A DNA stretch of 64,000 nt from Sphingomonas trueperi (lineage in GTDB: Bacteria > Pseudomonadota > Alphaproteobacteria > Sphingomonadales > Sphingomonadaceae), in contig NZ_JAATJB010000006.1 of the NCBI RefSeq assembly GCF_011927635.1, positions 124,001 through 188,000 on the forward strand, written 5' to 3'. A program made the translations under genes and the position numbers. The stretch's first letter is position 1. Each line of letters starts with the position of its first letter. Below, in pieces: positions 1 through 6,865 of the stretch. The notes beneath the pieces were generated by a model, which saw nothing but the letters and a program-made list of their open reading frames with translations, made no database searches and was not told where the DNA came from.

Positions 1-148
1 GCAAGGCGAGCTGTTCTGACCGTTCCATCCGGCGGTGCTGATCGTCGGATGAAACGTGTCGTGCTGTCTTGCCGCCGTCATCTAGTGCGGCTAACTTGAG
101 AACGACTCGCAATAAGCGAAAAGGGGGATAGCGCAGAGAGGATCGACG

Positions 149-547
149 ATGACCCGCCATTTCACGCCGCCGACCCGGCAAGAGACCGCGCCCGCCGCGA
201 TTATGATCGACGCGGCCCGCTGCTGGCGGCAGGCGCGCGATGCCGGCCATCCGATCCAGCCCTGTCTCACCCTCGCGCTCGCCGCGCATGATTGCACGAT
301 GCTCGCGCCGGTTCTCGACAGCCTCTGCCTGTTCTACGAAACGGCGCTCGGCCGACCACTCGCCGTCGGCGAGGCGCTGACGCTCTCCGAAGACGAGCAT
401 CTGCTGCTCGGCCTGCTCGACGGCTCTCGCCCGCGCGCCTGCCTTGGCTGCAAGGAGAGCGCGGCGAGCGCCCTCGACTGCGCTCTCTGCTCGACGCGCA
501 TCATGCTGGCGCTGACGCTCGGCGGCCCTGCGCCGACATTGCAATGA
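149..547 (+). CDS. Hypothetical Cys-rich protein, first gene of a two-gene operon
   Basis: This is a 132-residue protein that I do not recognise. Its C-terminal third carries two CxxC pairs, CLGC near residue 100 and CALC near residue 114, spaced like a small zinc or metal knuckle. There is no signal peptide and no membrane segment. Its stop codon overlaps the ATG of the next gene (ATGA at 544-547), so the two are probably translationally coupled and act together with the flavin-type oxidoreductase downstream. Third codon positions are strongly G/C, as in neighbouring real genes. Function is unknown. Confidence 0.7.
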   Translation: MTRHFTPPTRQETAPAAIMIDAARCWRQARDAGHPIQPCLTLALAAHDCTMLAPVLDSLCLFYETALGRPLAVGEALTLSEDEHLLLGLLDGSRPRACLGCKESAASALDCALCSTRIMLALTLGGPAPTLQ

Positions 548-1557
548 GCGGGCCGATCGCCAGCATCGACGCGCTGGAAGGCGTGATCGGCAAGACGCCG
601 GGTGCGATGCACCTCAAGGTCATCGACCATCTCGACGCGGGCGCGCTGCGCTGGATCGGGGCCGCGCCGCTGCTGTTCGCCGGCTTCGGCGACAACGCGG
701 GCATGAGCGTGACGCTCGGCGGCGGCGGCCCCGGCTTCGCGGAAGCCGGGACGCGCGAGCTGCGCTTGCCGCCCGCCGCGCTCGACGATCCCGCGCTTGC
801 GCGGCCCGGTGAGGCGTTCGGTTCGCTGTTCCTAGTCCCCGGTATCGGCGAGACGCTGCGCGTCAACGGCCGCGTGACTGAGGCCGGCCCGGACGGCATC
901 CGCATCGCCGTCGAGGAATGTTACGGCCATTGCGCCAAGGCGCTGATCCGCTCCGACCTATGGGCGGCGGTGCCGGTCGCGGACGCGCCCGACGATCCGG
1001 CCGCCTTCGTCGCCGCGAGCCGCTTCCTCGCACTGGCGACGTTTGGCGAGGAAGGGCGCGCTGACCTCAGCCCCAAGGGCGATCCGGCCGGCTGCATGGC
1101 GCGGCTCGACGGCGATACGCTGTGGTTCGCCGACCGGCCCGGCAACAGGCACGTGGACAGCTTCCGCAACATCCTCACCCAGCCGCGCGTCGCGCTGGCG
1201 CTGCTGATCCCCGGCGCGAACCGCGTGGCGATCGTGCGCGGGACCGCGCAGCTCTCCACCGACGAGGATGCCCGCGCCCGGTTCGAGGTGCAGGGCAAGA
1301 CCCCGCTGCTGGCGATCGGGATCAAGGTAGAGGCGATCGACCTGCGCGCCAGCCCAGCGCTGGAGCGGGCCGCGCTGTGGCCGGTCAAGCCGGACGCGCA
1401 CGGCATCGAGCCCGCCAAGCTGTTCGTCGAGCATATCAAGCTCAACCGCAACGCCGGCCTGGCCGGGAAGCTCGCCAGCGCCGCGCTGGCGGTGCCGGGG
1501 ATGCAGGGCTTGCTCAAGAAAGGCTTGGATAAGGACTACCGCGACAATCTCTATTGA
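544..1557 (+). CDS. Pyridoxamine 5'-phosphate oxidase-family protein with a doubled split barrel
   Basis: The protein has 337 residues, starting at the ATG that overlaps the upstream stop. Residues about 155-260 look like a full FMN-binding split barrel of the PNPOx-like family, with SPKGDP, the FADRPGN stretch and a following LxNILxxPRVALxxLIPG. Residues about 98-140 repeat the usual end of that family (PGIGETLRVNGR, then the HCAKALIRSDLW block). That suggests a degenerate first copy of the barrel fused before an intact second one. Members of the family reduce or oxidise small cofactors or substrates with FMN or F420; the substrate here is unknown. It is coupled to the Cys-rich gene upstream. 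Confidence 0.8.
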   Translation: MSGPIASIDALEGVIGKTPGAMHLKVIDHLDAGALRWIGAAPLLFAGFGDNAGMSVTLGGGGPGFAEAGTRELRLPPAALDDPALARPGEAFGSLFLVPGIGETLRVNGRVTEAGPDGIRIAVEECYGHCAKALIRSDLWAAVPVADAPDDPAAFVAASRFLALATFGEEGRADLSPKGDPAGCMARLDGDTLWFADRPGNRHVDSFRNILTQPRVALALLIPGANRVAIVRGTAQLSTDEDARARFEVQGKTPLLAIGIKVEAIDLRASPALERAALWPVKPDAHGIEPAKLFVEHIKLNRNAGLAGKLASAALAVPGMQGLLKKGLDKDYRDNLY

Positions 1558-1578
1558 TCGGCGCTCGACGTCGCCCGA

Positions 1579-1881
1579 TCAATTCAGCGCGCCGCGTTCG
1601 CTGGCCTGTTCGGACCAATGGGCGAGAACATCCTGCGTAAGCGCGCTGGTACATCTATTATGCCGGGCGATGAGCGCATCCAGAGCTGCTCGCTGATCCC
1701 CCGTCAGCTTCGCCTTGTCCAGCACGGCCATCATCTTGATGAAGACGAGCGCGGCTTTGGCATATTGCTCGCGGAATCCCGCATCATCGGCCAGATCGTC
1801 AAAATCGACTTCTTCCATGCCGGCAAGTGTCTGCCGGGCGTGGTCCAGTCCTTCCTCGATTTGCCTCTGTGTGAGCTTCAT
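1579..1881 (-). CDS. Hypothetical small soluble protein
   Basis: This 100-residue protein is acidic and mostly helical in appearance (MKLTQRQIEEGLDHARQTL at the start). It has no signal peptide, no membrane segment and no motif I can name. It converges on the PNPOx-like gene, with 21 bases between the two stop codons. Upstream of its start lies the GC-rich structured region that precedes the DUF932 gene, so its promoter must lie within about 100 bases there. The codon third positions look coding. It is probably an accessory gene of the mobile element. Confidence 0.6.
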   Translation of the reverse strand: MKLTQRQIEEGLDHARQTLAGMEEVDFDDLADDAGFREQYAKAALVFIKMMAVLDKAKLTGDQRAALDALIARHNRCTSALTQDVLAHWSEQASERGALN

Positions 1882-1989
1882 CCTGCCGAGTCGCCCGCCA
1901 GTTCACCAAATATATCCATACTATAGAGGCTCGCGCGTCTCACGAAGAGAAGCGGCCATCCTGGCCGCATCCTGGAATTGCTTTGTTCG

Positions 1990-2206
1990 TGCGCGCCGGC
2001 AGGCCGGCGCGGGGCGCTAAGGGCCAGCCCTCGCGCCGGACAAGGGAAGCTGTCGCCGTCCGGGCCGGTATCCCCAGCCTTCCGCGCCTTCGGCTTGTGC
2101 AGGCCGGGTGATTCCCCTCCGGCCCGGCCGCCCTTGTCCGTTGCTACCCCGGTCTCGCCGACGGGCAGGGTTTCAGCGCGGCGCTTCCGCTGCGCGGAAA
2201 CCCAAG
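1990..2206 (+). promoter_or_regulatory. Structured RNA-like leader of the DUF932 gene
   Basis: About 215 bases without a convincing gene hold nested perfect inverted repeats. GCGCCGGC at 1993-2000 pairs with 2003-2010. CGGACAAGGG at 2037-2046 pairs with CCCTTGTCCG at 2131-2140. Inside that, CCGGGCCGG at 2060-2068 pairs with 2119-2127. GGGTTTC at 2168-2174 pairs with GAAACCC at 2197-2203. In addition CTTGTCC at 2133-2139 can pair instead with GGACAAG at 2216-2222, between the ribosome binding site and the DUF932 start. This looks like a cis-acting RNA with two alternative folds. The pairings are read directly; the regulatory role is inferred. Confidence 0.5.
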
Positions 2207-2225
2207 CCCACGGAAGGACAAGACC

Positions 2226-3071
2226 ATGAGCATCCATCATCTCGCCACCCGGTTCGGTCGCAACGCCCACCAGATCAGCGGGCGCGAGGCGCTCGACAAC
2301 GAGGCGCTCTATCGCCACGTCCCCTCCATTTTCGCTCGCGAGGCGCACGACAGCCGTTCGCAGCGCTATGTCTATGTCCCCACCATCGACATCGTGGAGG
2401 GGCTGCGCCGGGAAGGATGGTTCCCGTTCTTCGCCGTCCAGTCGGTCCCGCGCGACGGAAGCCGCCACGGCCACGCCAAGCACATGCTGCGCCTGCGCCG
2501 GGATGACGGTATCGGCAAGCCGGAAGCAGCCGAAGTCATCATCGTGAATAGTCACGACGGAACGAGCGCCTATCAGATGTTCGCCGGGATGCTGCGCTTC
2601 GTTTGCACCAATTCCATGATTGCGGGCGAGCGGTTCGAGGAAGTCCGCGTGCCGCATAAGGGCAATATTCAAGACGATATCATCGAGGGCGTTTACACCG
2701 TGGCGGAGGACTTCCCCCGGCTGATCGACGCCAGCGAGAGCATGAAGGCGGTTCGGCTTTCCGATGACGAGCAGCGCTTGCTTGGCGAGGTCAGCCTTGT
2801 CGCCCGCTATGGCGAGGACGAAAGTCCGCTGCGCCCCGACCAGATCATCGAGCCACGCCGCCGCGAGGACATGGACCGCAGCTTGTGGACGACGTTCAAC
2901 GTCATTCAGGAGAATGTCATTCGCGGCGGACTGCATGGCCGCAAGCAGAACGCCGAAGGCCGTATCCGCCGCAGCCGGTCCCGCCCGATCAACGGCATCG
3001 ACCAGAATGTCACTCTCAACCGCGCGCTCTGGACGCTGGCCGAGGGGATGCAGCGCCTCAAGGCAGGCTGA
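2226..3071 (+). CDS. DUF932 domain protein (phage/plasmid-like)
   Basis: The 281-residue protein matches the DUF932 family, which is common on plasmids, phages and conjugative elements and has no settled function. Visible family features are the YVPTIDIVEGLRREGWFPFFAVQS opening near residues 41-64, the block around residue 100 (EVIIVNSHDG) and the MLRFVCTNSMI stretch near residue 122. It is soluble, with no signal peptide. The start ATG follows a GGAAGGA ribosome site. A long structured leader precedes it and a strong intrinsic terminator follows it, so it forms its own transcription unit. Confidence 0.85.
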   Translation: MSIHHLATRFGRNAHQISGREALDNEALYRHVPSIFAREAHDSRSQRYVYVPTIDIVEGLRREGWFPFFAVQSVPRDGSRHGHAKHMLRLRRDDGIGKPEAAEVIIVNSHDGTSAYQMFAGMLRFVCTNSMIAGERFEEVRVPHKGNIQDDIIEGVYTVAEDFPRLIDASESMKAVRLSDDEQRLLGEVSLVARYGEDESPLRPDQIIEPRRREDMDRSLWTTFNVIQENVIRGGLHGRKQNAEGRIRRSRSRPINGIDQNVTLNRALWTLAEGMQRLKAG

Positions 3072-3079
3072 TCGCTTTG

Positions 3080-3122
3080 CCGTAGGGCCGGGCCGTCCGG
3101 CTCTACGGCTTCCCCCTTTTTG
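3080..3122 (+). terminator. Rho-independent terminator after the DUF932 gene
   Basis: GCCGTAG at 3080-3086 pairs with CTACGGC at 3104-3110. The stem continues inward with GGCCGG (3087-3092) against CCGGCT (3098-3103), leaving a five-base loop. The right arm is followed by TTCCCCCTTTTT. The structure begins nine bases past the DUF932 stop. Confidence 0.85.
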
Positions 3123-3130
3123 CAAGATTG

Positions 3131-3224
3131 CCGCCGCCGATCCGGCTTCCCCGGATCGGTGGCGGTCGCGCGTCCCAAAGGTCCGCGCGACCGCGATGGG
3201 CGGGCTCGCCGGGCTATGCCCGGC
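3131..3224. repeat. Cluster of three tandem hairpins
   Basis: CCGATCCGG at 3137-3145 pairs with 3151-3159; with one G-T pair the stem extends to 15 bp (3131-3165). GCGGTCGCGCG at 3162-3172 pairs perfectly with 3184-3194. GCCGGGC at 3208-3214 pairs with 3218-3224 around a TAT loop. None has a T-run, so terminators are unlikely. They open the largest palindrome-rich gap of the element (3123-3597), which holds no gene I can support. Confidence 0.6.
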
Positions 3225-3258
3225 TCGCGGTAGGGAGTGGTCAAAATCTTCACACTGT

Positions 3259-3444
3259 CCTATGAAGGGGCCGGGCCGCTACGCGGCGGCCTGGGGTTGG
3301 TAGCCCCACGTTTAGCGGTTTGAGCGCCGGCCGTGACGGCGCCGCCATCCTTGACCACATGGTCGGGGAGCCTGTGACGTATACAACAGGTTCTCCGAAC
3401 TAAAGGTCATAGGAACCGACTAAACGCGGTTTACCACTCCCCGA
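3259..3444. repeat. Interlocked inverted repeats, candidate cis site of the element
   Basis: Three separated inverted repeats occur here. CCTATGA at 3259-3265 matches TCATAGG at 3407-3413. CGTTTAGCGGTT at 3309-3320 matches AACCGACTAAACG at 3414-3426 with one extra base. TCGGGGAG at 3363-3370 matches CTCCCCGA at 3437-3444. The arms come in the order A-B-C-A'-B'-C', so they cannot nest as one RNA fold. Double-stranded protein sites or an oriT/att-like region fit better. The function is not known. Confidence 0.4.
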
Positions 3445-3484
3445 TCAGGGTCAGGAGCGATGTTTGCGGGGGCGCACCGCAGAC

Positions 3485-3536
3485 GCAGCCTTCGGGCTGC
3501 ACCGTGATGCCGAATCCGCGTCCAGTGAGGCGGATT
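3485..3536 (+). promoter_or_regulatory. UUCG hairpin and second stem in the leader of the 88-residue gene
   Basis: GCAGCC at 3485-3490 pairs with GGCTGC at 3495-3500 across a TTCG tetraloop, the most stable RNA tetraloop class. AATCCGC at 3513-3519 pairs with GCGGATT at 3530-3536. Both lie within 115 bases upstream of the GTG start at 3598, and neither has a T-run. A structured 5' leader or small RNA is plausible. Confidence 0.4.
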
Positions 3537-3597
3537 TGCGGGCACGGACAGAGGCCCTGGGTGACGCGGTTTGAAAGGCAACTATCGGAGATCATCC

Positions 3598-3864
3598 GTG
3601 ACGGCCGGCAGGAAATTCGAGGATCGCCCTCCCGACAAGCCGCATCTCACCGGCTATGACGAGGCGCATTTGTCCGATTATCTCCGTCTGCTCGACGCCG
3701 ATGCCGAAGGTGCGGACTGGCGAGAAGCGGTCGCGGTCATCTTCGGAATCGATCCCACTTGCGAGCCGGAGCGGGCGCAGGTCGTGCATGACACCCATCT
3801 GGCCCGCGCCCGCTGGATGACCGAAGTCGGCTACGCTTGGTTACTGGGACCGCGCCTCCATTAA
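3598..3864 (+). CDS. Conserved small protein next to the DUF2285 gene
   Basis: This 88-residue protein probably starts at GTG 3598, eight bases past CGGAG; an in-frame TTG at 3571 would add nine residues. The body holds GYDEAHLSDYLRLLDADA near residues 18-35 and ends with HLARARWMTEVGYAWLL. I recall this type of small helical protein recurring directly upstream of DUF2285 regulators in alphaproteobacterial conjugative elements, but its role is not established. It may be a DNA-binding partner of the next gene. It has its own structured leader upstream. Confidence 0.65.
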   Translation: MTAGRKFEDRPPDKPHLTGYDEAHLSDYLRLLDADAEGADWREAVAVIFGIDPTCEPERAQVVHDTHLARARWMTEVGYAWLLGPRLH

Positions 3865-4039
3865 ATGGTCCAAAATGAACCATAAATAGATGTGCAGTCG
3901 TTCGCCAAGTAATTCTTGGATCATTCTAAACCATATCTCTGTCTCTACGGTGGTGCTTCCTTCGCACTATCCGACAAGCCGGTCTTTCCTGAATCCTGCC
4001 CGGCCCGAGCCTGACCGCAGGCCGGAAGGGAGGATGCCG

Positions 4040-4823
4040 ATGCCACCACGTCCTGGGTGGCGTTCGCGCGCGGCCGGCGATGAGCCGGACGCCCCCGGAC
4101 GCCCGGAGTTCGCCGCCGAGTTCCTACGCCGCAACCGCCGGTATCGGACCGAGCATGATGCCATGATGCGCCGGATCAAATCCGGCACGGTGAGCGAGGA
4201 GGCCGGCTTGGCGGCACTCGCCCGCCGATGGGGGTTATCCTTTCGCCTATGCGCCCTCCCAGCTTGCCGGACCGCTGTGCTGGCCGCCCGAGCTTGTCGC
4301 CACCACGATTGTCCTCGCCGCCGCGCCAGACGGATTCCTGCGCGCCAAGCCGGTTGACCCGGCCGCGCTCGGTCCGCTGCTGGCCGATCTTTCCGGCCCC
4401 AATGGACGGCACGTCATTCTAGCGGACGCCGAAGGCGAGCACCGCCTCTGGATACGCGACGCAGCGCCCGGCCAGCCGCTTGGGGCGTTCGTGCCGCTGG
4501 ACCCGGATTTCGAGACGCGGATCACCAGCCTGCTGCGCTTCTACCGGAGGCTGCTAGGCCGGCGATCCGGGGCGCAACCCCGAGGCTGGCCGTTGACCGC
4601 GCAGCGCCGCGACCGGCTCGAACGGATGCTGCGCGCCCTCGACATGCGGCTGGCAGGCGCGAGCCACCGCGAAATCGCCGCCGCCTTCGGCCATGACAAG
4701 GCTGCGCGGTTGCCGGCCACGCAATGGAAAGTCTGCTCCGCGCGATCCGCAGTGGTGCGACTCGTGCGTGATGCCGAGCGCAAGATGAATCGGGATTACC
4801 TCAAGCTGCTGCGCATCCGCTGA
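4040..4823 (+). pseudogene. DUF6499-DUF2285 regulator broken by a one-base frameshift
   Basis: The first frame encodes the DUF6499 part (FAAEFLRRNRRYRTEHD near residues 25-41) up to LARRWG. After the run of five G at 4230-4234 the family sequence continues in the next frame: YPFAYAPSQLAGPLCWPPEL, and then DUF2285 proper, with AGASHREIAAA and a basic C-terminus (RDAERKMNRDYLKLLRIR). Removing one G restores a reading frame of about 260 residues. The upstream start is ATG 4040, six bases past GGGAGG; the ATG at 4034 is too close. DUF2285 proteins are putative HTH regulators of these elements. It is either a real lesion or a homopolymer sequencing error. Confidence 0.75.
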
Positions 4824-4838
4824 CCACAAGCCACGGGA

Positions 4839-5060
4839 TCAACCGGCGGCGACCCGCTCCCGCAGCGTCTGATGATAAGGCCGATGGCGGCGCTCCTCGG
4901 CGTTGACGGCGGTCTGCCGTTCCGTCTCCTGCGCCTGACGGCCCATCTCATCCCAGCGCTCCGCCGACACTTCGTGCAGGCGGCGGCGCTGGGGAAGCTG
5001 TTCGCGGCTCGCTTCCGCGCGCATCGCGGCGGCTCTCTCGAAATAGTAGCTGGCACTCAT
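4839..5060 (-). CDS. Hypothetical charged helical protein
   Basis: This is a 73-residue protein from the ATG at 5060 (MSASYYFERAAAMRAEASRE at the start). It is rich in Arg, Glu and Gln and probably one long helix or coiled coil. It has no membrane segment. The frame stays open further upstream to 5282, but that extension has poor composition and overlaps the start of the HTH gene on the other strand. It sits on the minus strand between the broken regulator and the AlpA-like gene, 15 bases from the former. Function is unknown. Confidence 0.5.
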   Translation of the reverse strand: MSASYYFERAAAMRAEASREQLPQRRRLHEVSAERWDEMGRQAQETERQTAVNAEERRHRPYHQTLRERVAAG

Positions 5061-5229
5061 CGCGCGCTTATCCGGCGTTCCCGGCCGCAAGACAAGGCAG
5101 GCCGGCGGCCGCCCATCCGATCCGCGGGGGTGGTCACATCCGTGCCCCGCATATCTTCGAACTCCACCCCGCCGTCGTTCCTTCGCCATTTTCGCCTCCT
5201 GCCGCCGTGACACCCGCAGGAGCCGCCGG

Positions 5230-5505
5230 ATGCCGAAGCCGAACGGAAATCCCCAAAATTTGCCGCCGCGCCTGCTGCGCACGCCGGAGGCCGCGCGCTT
5301 CCTCGGCCTGTCCGGCCGGACGCTGGAGAAACATCGCTATTTCGGCACCGGGCCGGCTTATCGCCGGCTCGGCGGCCGCGTCGTCTATACCGTCGACGAT
5401 CTCCAGTCATGGGCCGATCGCGGCACCAAATATTCGACCTCCGATCCGGGGCAGGACGACCTCATGCCCCGGCCGCATCCCGAACAGTCGCCGGCCCGGT
5501 CATGA
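5230..5505 (+). CDS. AlpA/MerR-type helix-turn-helix protein
   Basis: The protein has 91 residues with one winged HTH domain of the HTH_17/AlpA type at residues about 14-62: LLRTPEAARFLGLSGRTLEKHRYFG, then a wing ending VVYTVDDLQSW. Such proteins act as excisionases or as activators of integrative elements. Its stop overlaps the ATG of repA (ATGA at 5502-5505), so both are made from one message. It is likely to control replication or excision of the element. The C-terminal 25 residues are disordered and Pro/Ser-rich. Confidence 0.85.
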   Translation: MPKPNGNPQNLPPRLLRTPEAARFLGLSGRTLEKHRYFGTGPAYRRLGGRVVYTVDDLQSWADRGTKYSTSDPGQDDLMPRPHPEQSPARS

Positions 5506-6395
5506 GCAGGTCAGCTTCCCCCAAGGCCGGAGCCGATGACGGCGAACGCGCCCAGCTCACGCTGTTCCCGTCGATGGGTAATGGTATCGCGCCACGCGAC
5601 GCACAGGATCTGATGGCGTGGCCCTTCTTCAGCCTCGCCAAGTCGAAACGGGTCGAGCCGATCGACTTCCGCATGGGCACCACATGGATCTCGGTCGAGG
5701 CGGTGCTGGATCATGGCATGGCGACGATCTGGGACGCCGACGTGCTGATATGGGCGGCGAGCCAGATCGTCGCCGCGCGTGACGCCGGCAAGCCCACGTC
5801 GCGGCTGATGGCGGCGACGCCCCATGAAATACTGACCTTCACCCGACGCGGCACCGGCAAGGCGAGCTACGAGCGGCTCAAGGCCGCGCTCGATCGTTTG
5901 CAATCGACCACCATCGCCACCTCGATCCGCCAGCAGCATCAGCGCCGTCGTCACCGCTTCTCGTGGATCAACGAGTGGCAGGAGCGGCTCGACGGCAATG
6001 GTCGCCCGCTCGGCCTCGAACTGATCCTGCCCGACTGGTTCTATGCGGGTGTTCTCGATCAGAGCCTCGTGCTCACCATCGACCGCGCCTATTTCGATCT
6101 CACGGGCGGTCTTGAGCGGTGGCTTTACCGCATCGTGCGCAAGCATGGCGGGCGGCAGGCGAATGGCTGGTCGTTCGATGTCGCCCACCTCCACCTCAAA
6201 TCGGGGGTTCTATCCCCGCTACCCAAATTCGCGTTCGACCTGCGCGCAATCGTCGGTCGCCAGCCTTTGCCCGGCTACCGGCTCGGCCTGGAGCGCACCT
6301 TCGGACGCGCGCGCCTAACCTTCGTCGCCATTCCCGAAGACCCGCTCGATCGCGCCATGCGCCGCCTGCGCCTCCAGCCTGTGGATAAGTCATGA
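5502..6395 (+). CDS. repA: Replication initiator protein RepA
   Basis: The protein has 297 residues and resembles the RepA plasmid-initiator family found on alphaproteobacterial plasmids and ICEs. It carries the WPFFSLAKSKRVEPIDF segment near residue 39, EILTFTRRGTGKASYERLKAALDRLQSTTI near residue 108, and a second winged-helix part near residues 180-240. RepA binds iterons and opens the origin. The final codons contain a perfect DnaA box, and three iteron-like repeats follow directly. It is coupled to the HTH gene upstream. No frameshift is visible, so the replication module looks intact. Confidence 0.9.
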   Translation: MSRSASPKAGADDGERAQLTLFPSMGNGIAPRDAQDLMAWPFFSLAKSKRVEPIDFRMGTTWISVEAVLDHGMATIWDADVLIWAASQIVAARDAGKPTSRLMAATPHEILTFTRRGTGKASYERLKAALDRLQSTTIATSIRQQHQRRRHRFSWINEWQERLDGNGRPLGLELILPDWFYAGVLDQSLVLTIDRAYFDLTGGLERWLYRIVRKHGGRQANGWSFDVAHLHLKSGVLSPLPKFAFDLRAIVGRQPLPGYRLGLERTFGRARLTFVAIPEDPLDRAMRRLRLQPVDKS

Positions 6396-6549
6396 CCGGA
6401 CTCGGACTATCGGTAATGGCGAGGCTCGGACTATCGGTAATGCCGGAGTCGGACTATCGGGAATTTCATTCCCTCGCAAACCCGTGGAATCGCTCGCGGA
6501 ATCGCGTCTCTTCTAACTATGCTAATAGAGAAGAATACTTCGTATTCTT
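6380..6549. other. Putative replication origin: DnaA box, three iterons, AT-rich hairpin
   Basis: TGTGGATAA at 6380-6388 is an exact DnaA box and lies inside the last repA codons. TCGGACTATCGG occurs at 6402-6413, 6426-6437 and 6449-6460, a spacing of 24 and 23 bases; the first two copies share 18 bases. An AT-richer stretch then holds the perfect hairpin AAGAATAC at 6531-6538 with GTATTCTT at 6542-6549. Together these are the parts of an iteron-type theta origin. No gene is supported from 6396 to 6682. Confidence 0.7.
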
Positions 6550-6619
6550 GCTAACGGCGCTGCGCGCTGTGGAAAATTCATCGCGACGCGGCTCGCGGAT
6601 AGCGCCGCTTTCGCCGTTT

Positions 6620-6645
6620 CTACTACGCTATACTACTACGCCTTC
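6620..6645 (+). promoter_or_regulatory. Candidate operator, repeated CTACTACG motif
   Basis: CTACTACGC occurs at 6620-6628 and 6633-6641, 13 bases apart. The second copy extends to CTACTACGCCTTC (6633-6645). The same 13 bases recur at 13931-13943 upstream of trbB. It lies ahead of the DUF2840/traF operon, so a shared regulator of both transfer operons is possible. Confidence 0.45.
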
Positions 6646-6682
6646 GCTGGCGGCCTTGCAATCGCGGCAGGTTCGCGCGGGT

Positions 6683-6865
6683 ATGATGCCTGGCGATGGC
6701 GAGCTGGCGTATGCGGCCAGCCTGATCGTCGAGGCGTTCGGCGACGTCGTTCCTTGCGCCAACCCCAAAGCCATCGGCGACGCGATCCTGCGCCCCGACA
6801 CCGTGCTCGATCCCGTGTCGGGCAAACCTCCATCGATGTCTCCGGAGACGAACGATGAACGATAA
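6683..6865 (+). CDS. Small hypothetical ORF ahead of DUF2840
   Basis: A reading frame of 60 residues (MMPGDGELAYAASLIVEAFG at the start) has G/C-rich third positions throughout and overlaps the start of the DUF2840 gene. There is no good ribosome site. The same frame is open back to repA, but there it only translates the iterons. In related elements I would expect a ParA gene at about this place; no P-loop is visible here. It may be a remnant. I do not recognise it. Confidence 0.35.
   Translation: MMPGDGELAYAASLIVEAFGDVVPCANPKAIGDAILRPDTVLDPVSGKPPSMSPETNDER

Noticed and set aside
1..19. Possible tail of an upstream gene ending QGELF-stop on the plus strand
   Set aside because: Only six codons are visible, so no gene can be supported.
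1878..3125. Long open frame of 415 codons on the minus strand over the DUF932 gene
   Set aside because: It lies antisense to a clear family member, has no motif, and arises from GC-rich third positions.
6402..6460. Short regular repeats considered as a CRISPR array
   Set aside because: Only three 12-base units at 24- and 23-base spacing next to repA with no cas genes; iterons fit better.
6392..6682. Extension of the small frame back to an ATG overlapping the repA stop
   Set aside because: It only translates the iterons (repeated LGLSV units) and low-quality sequence; DNA-level repeats explain it.
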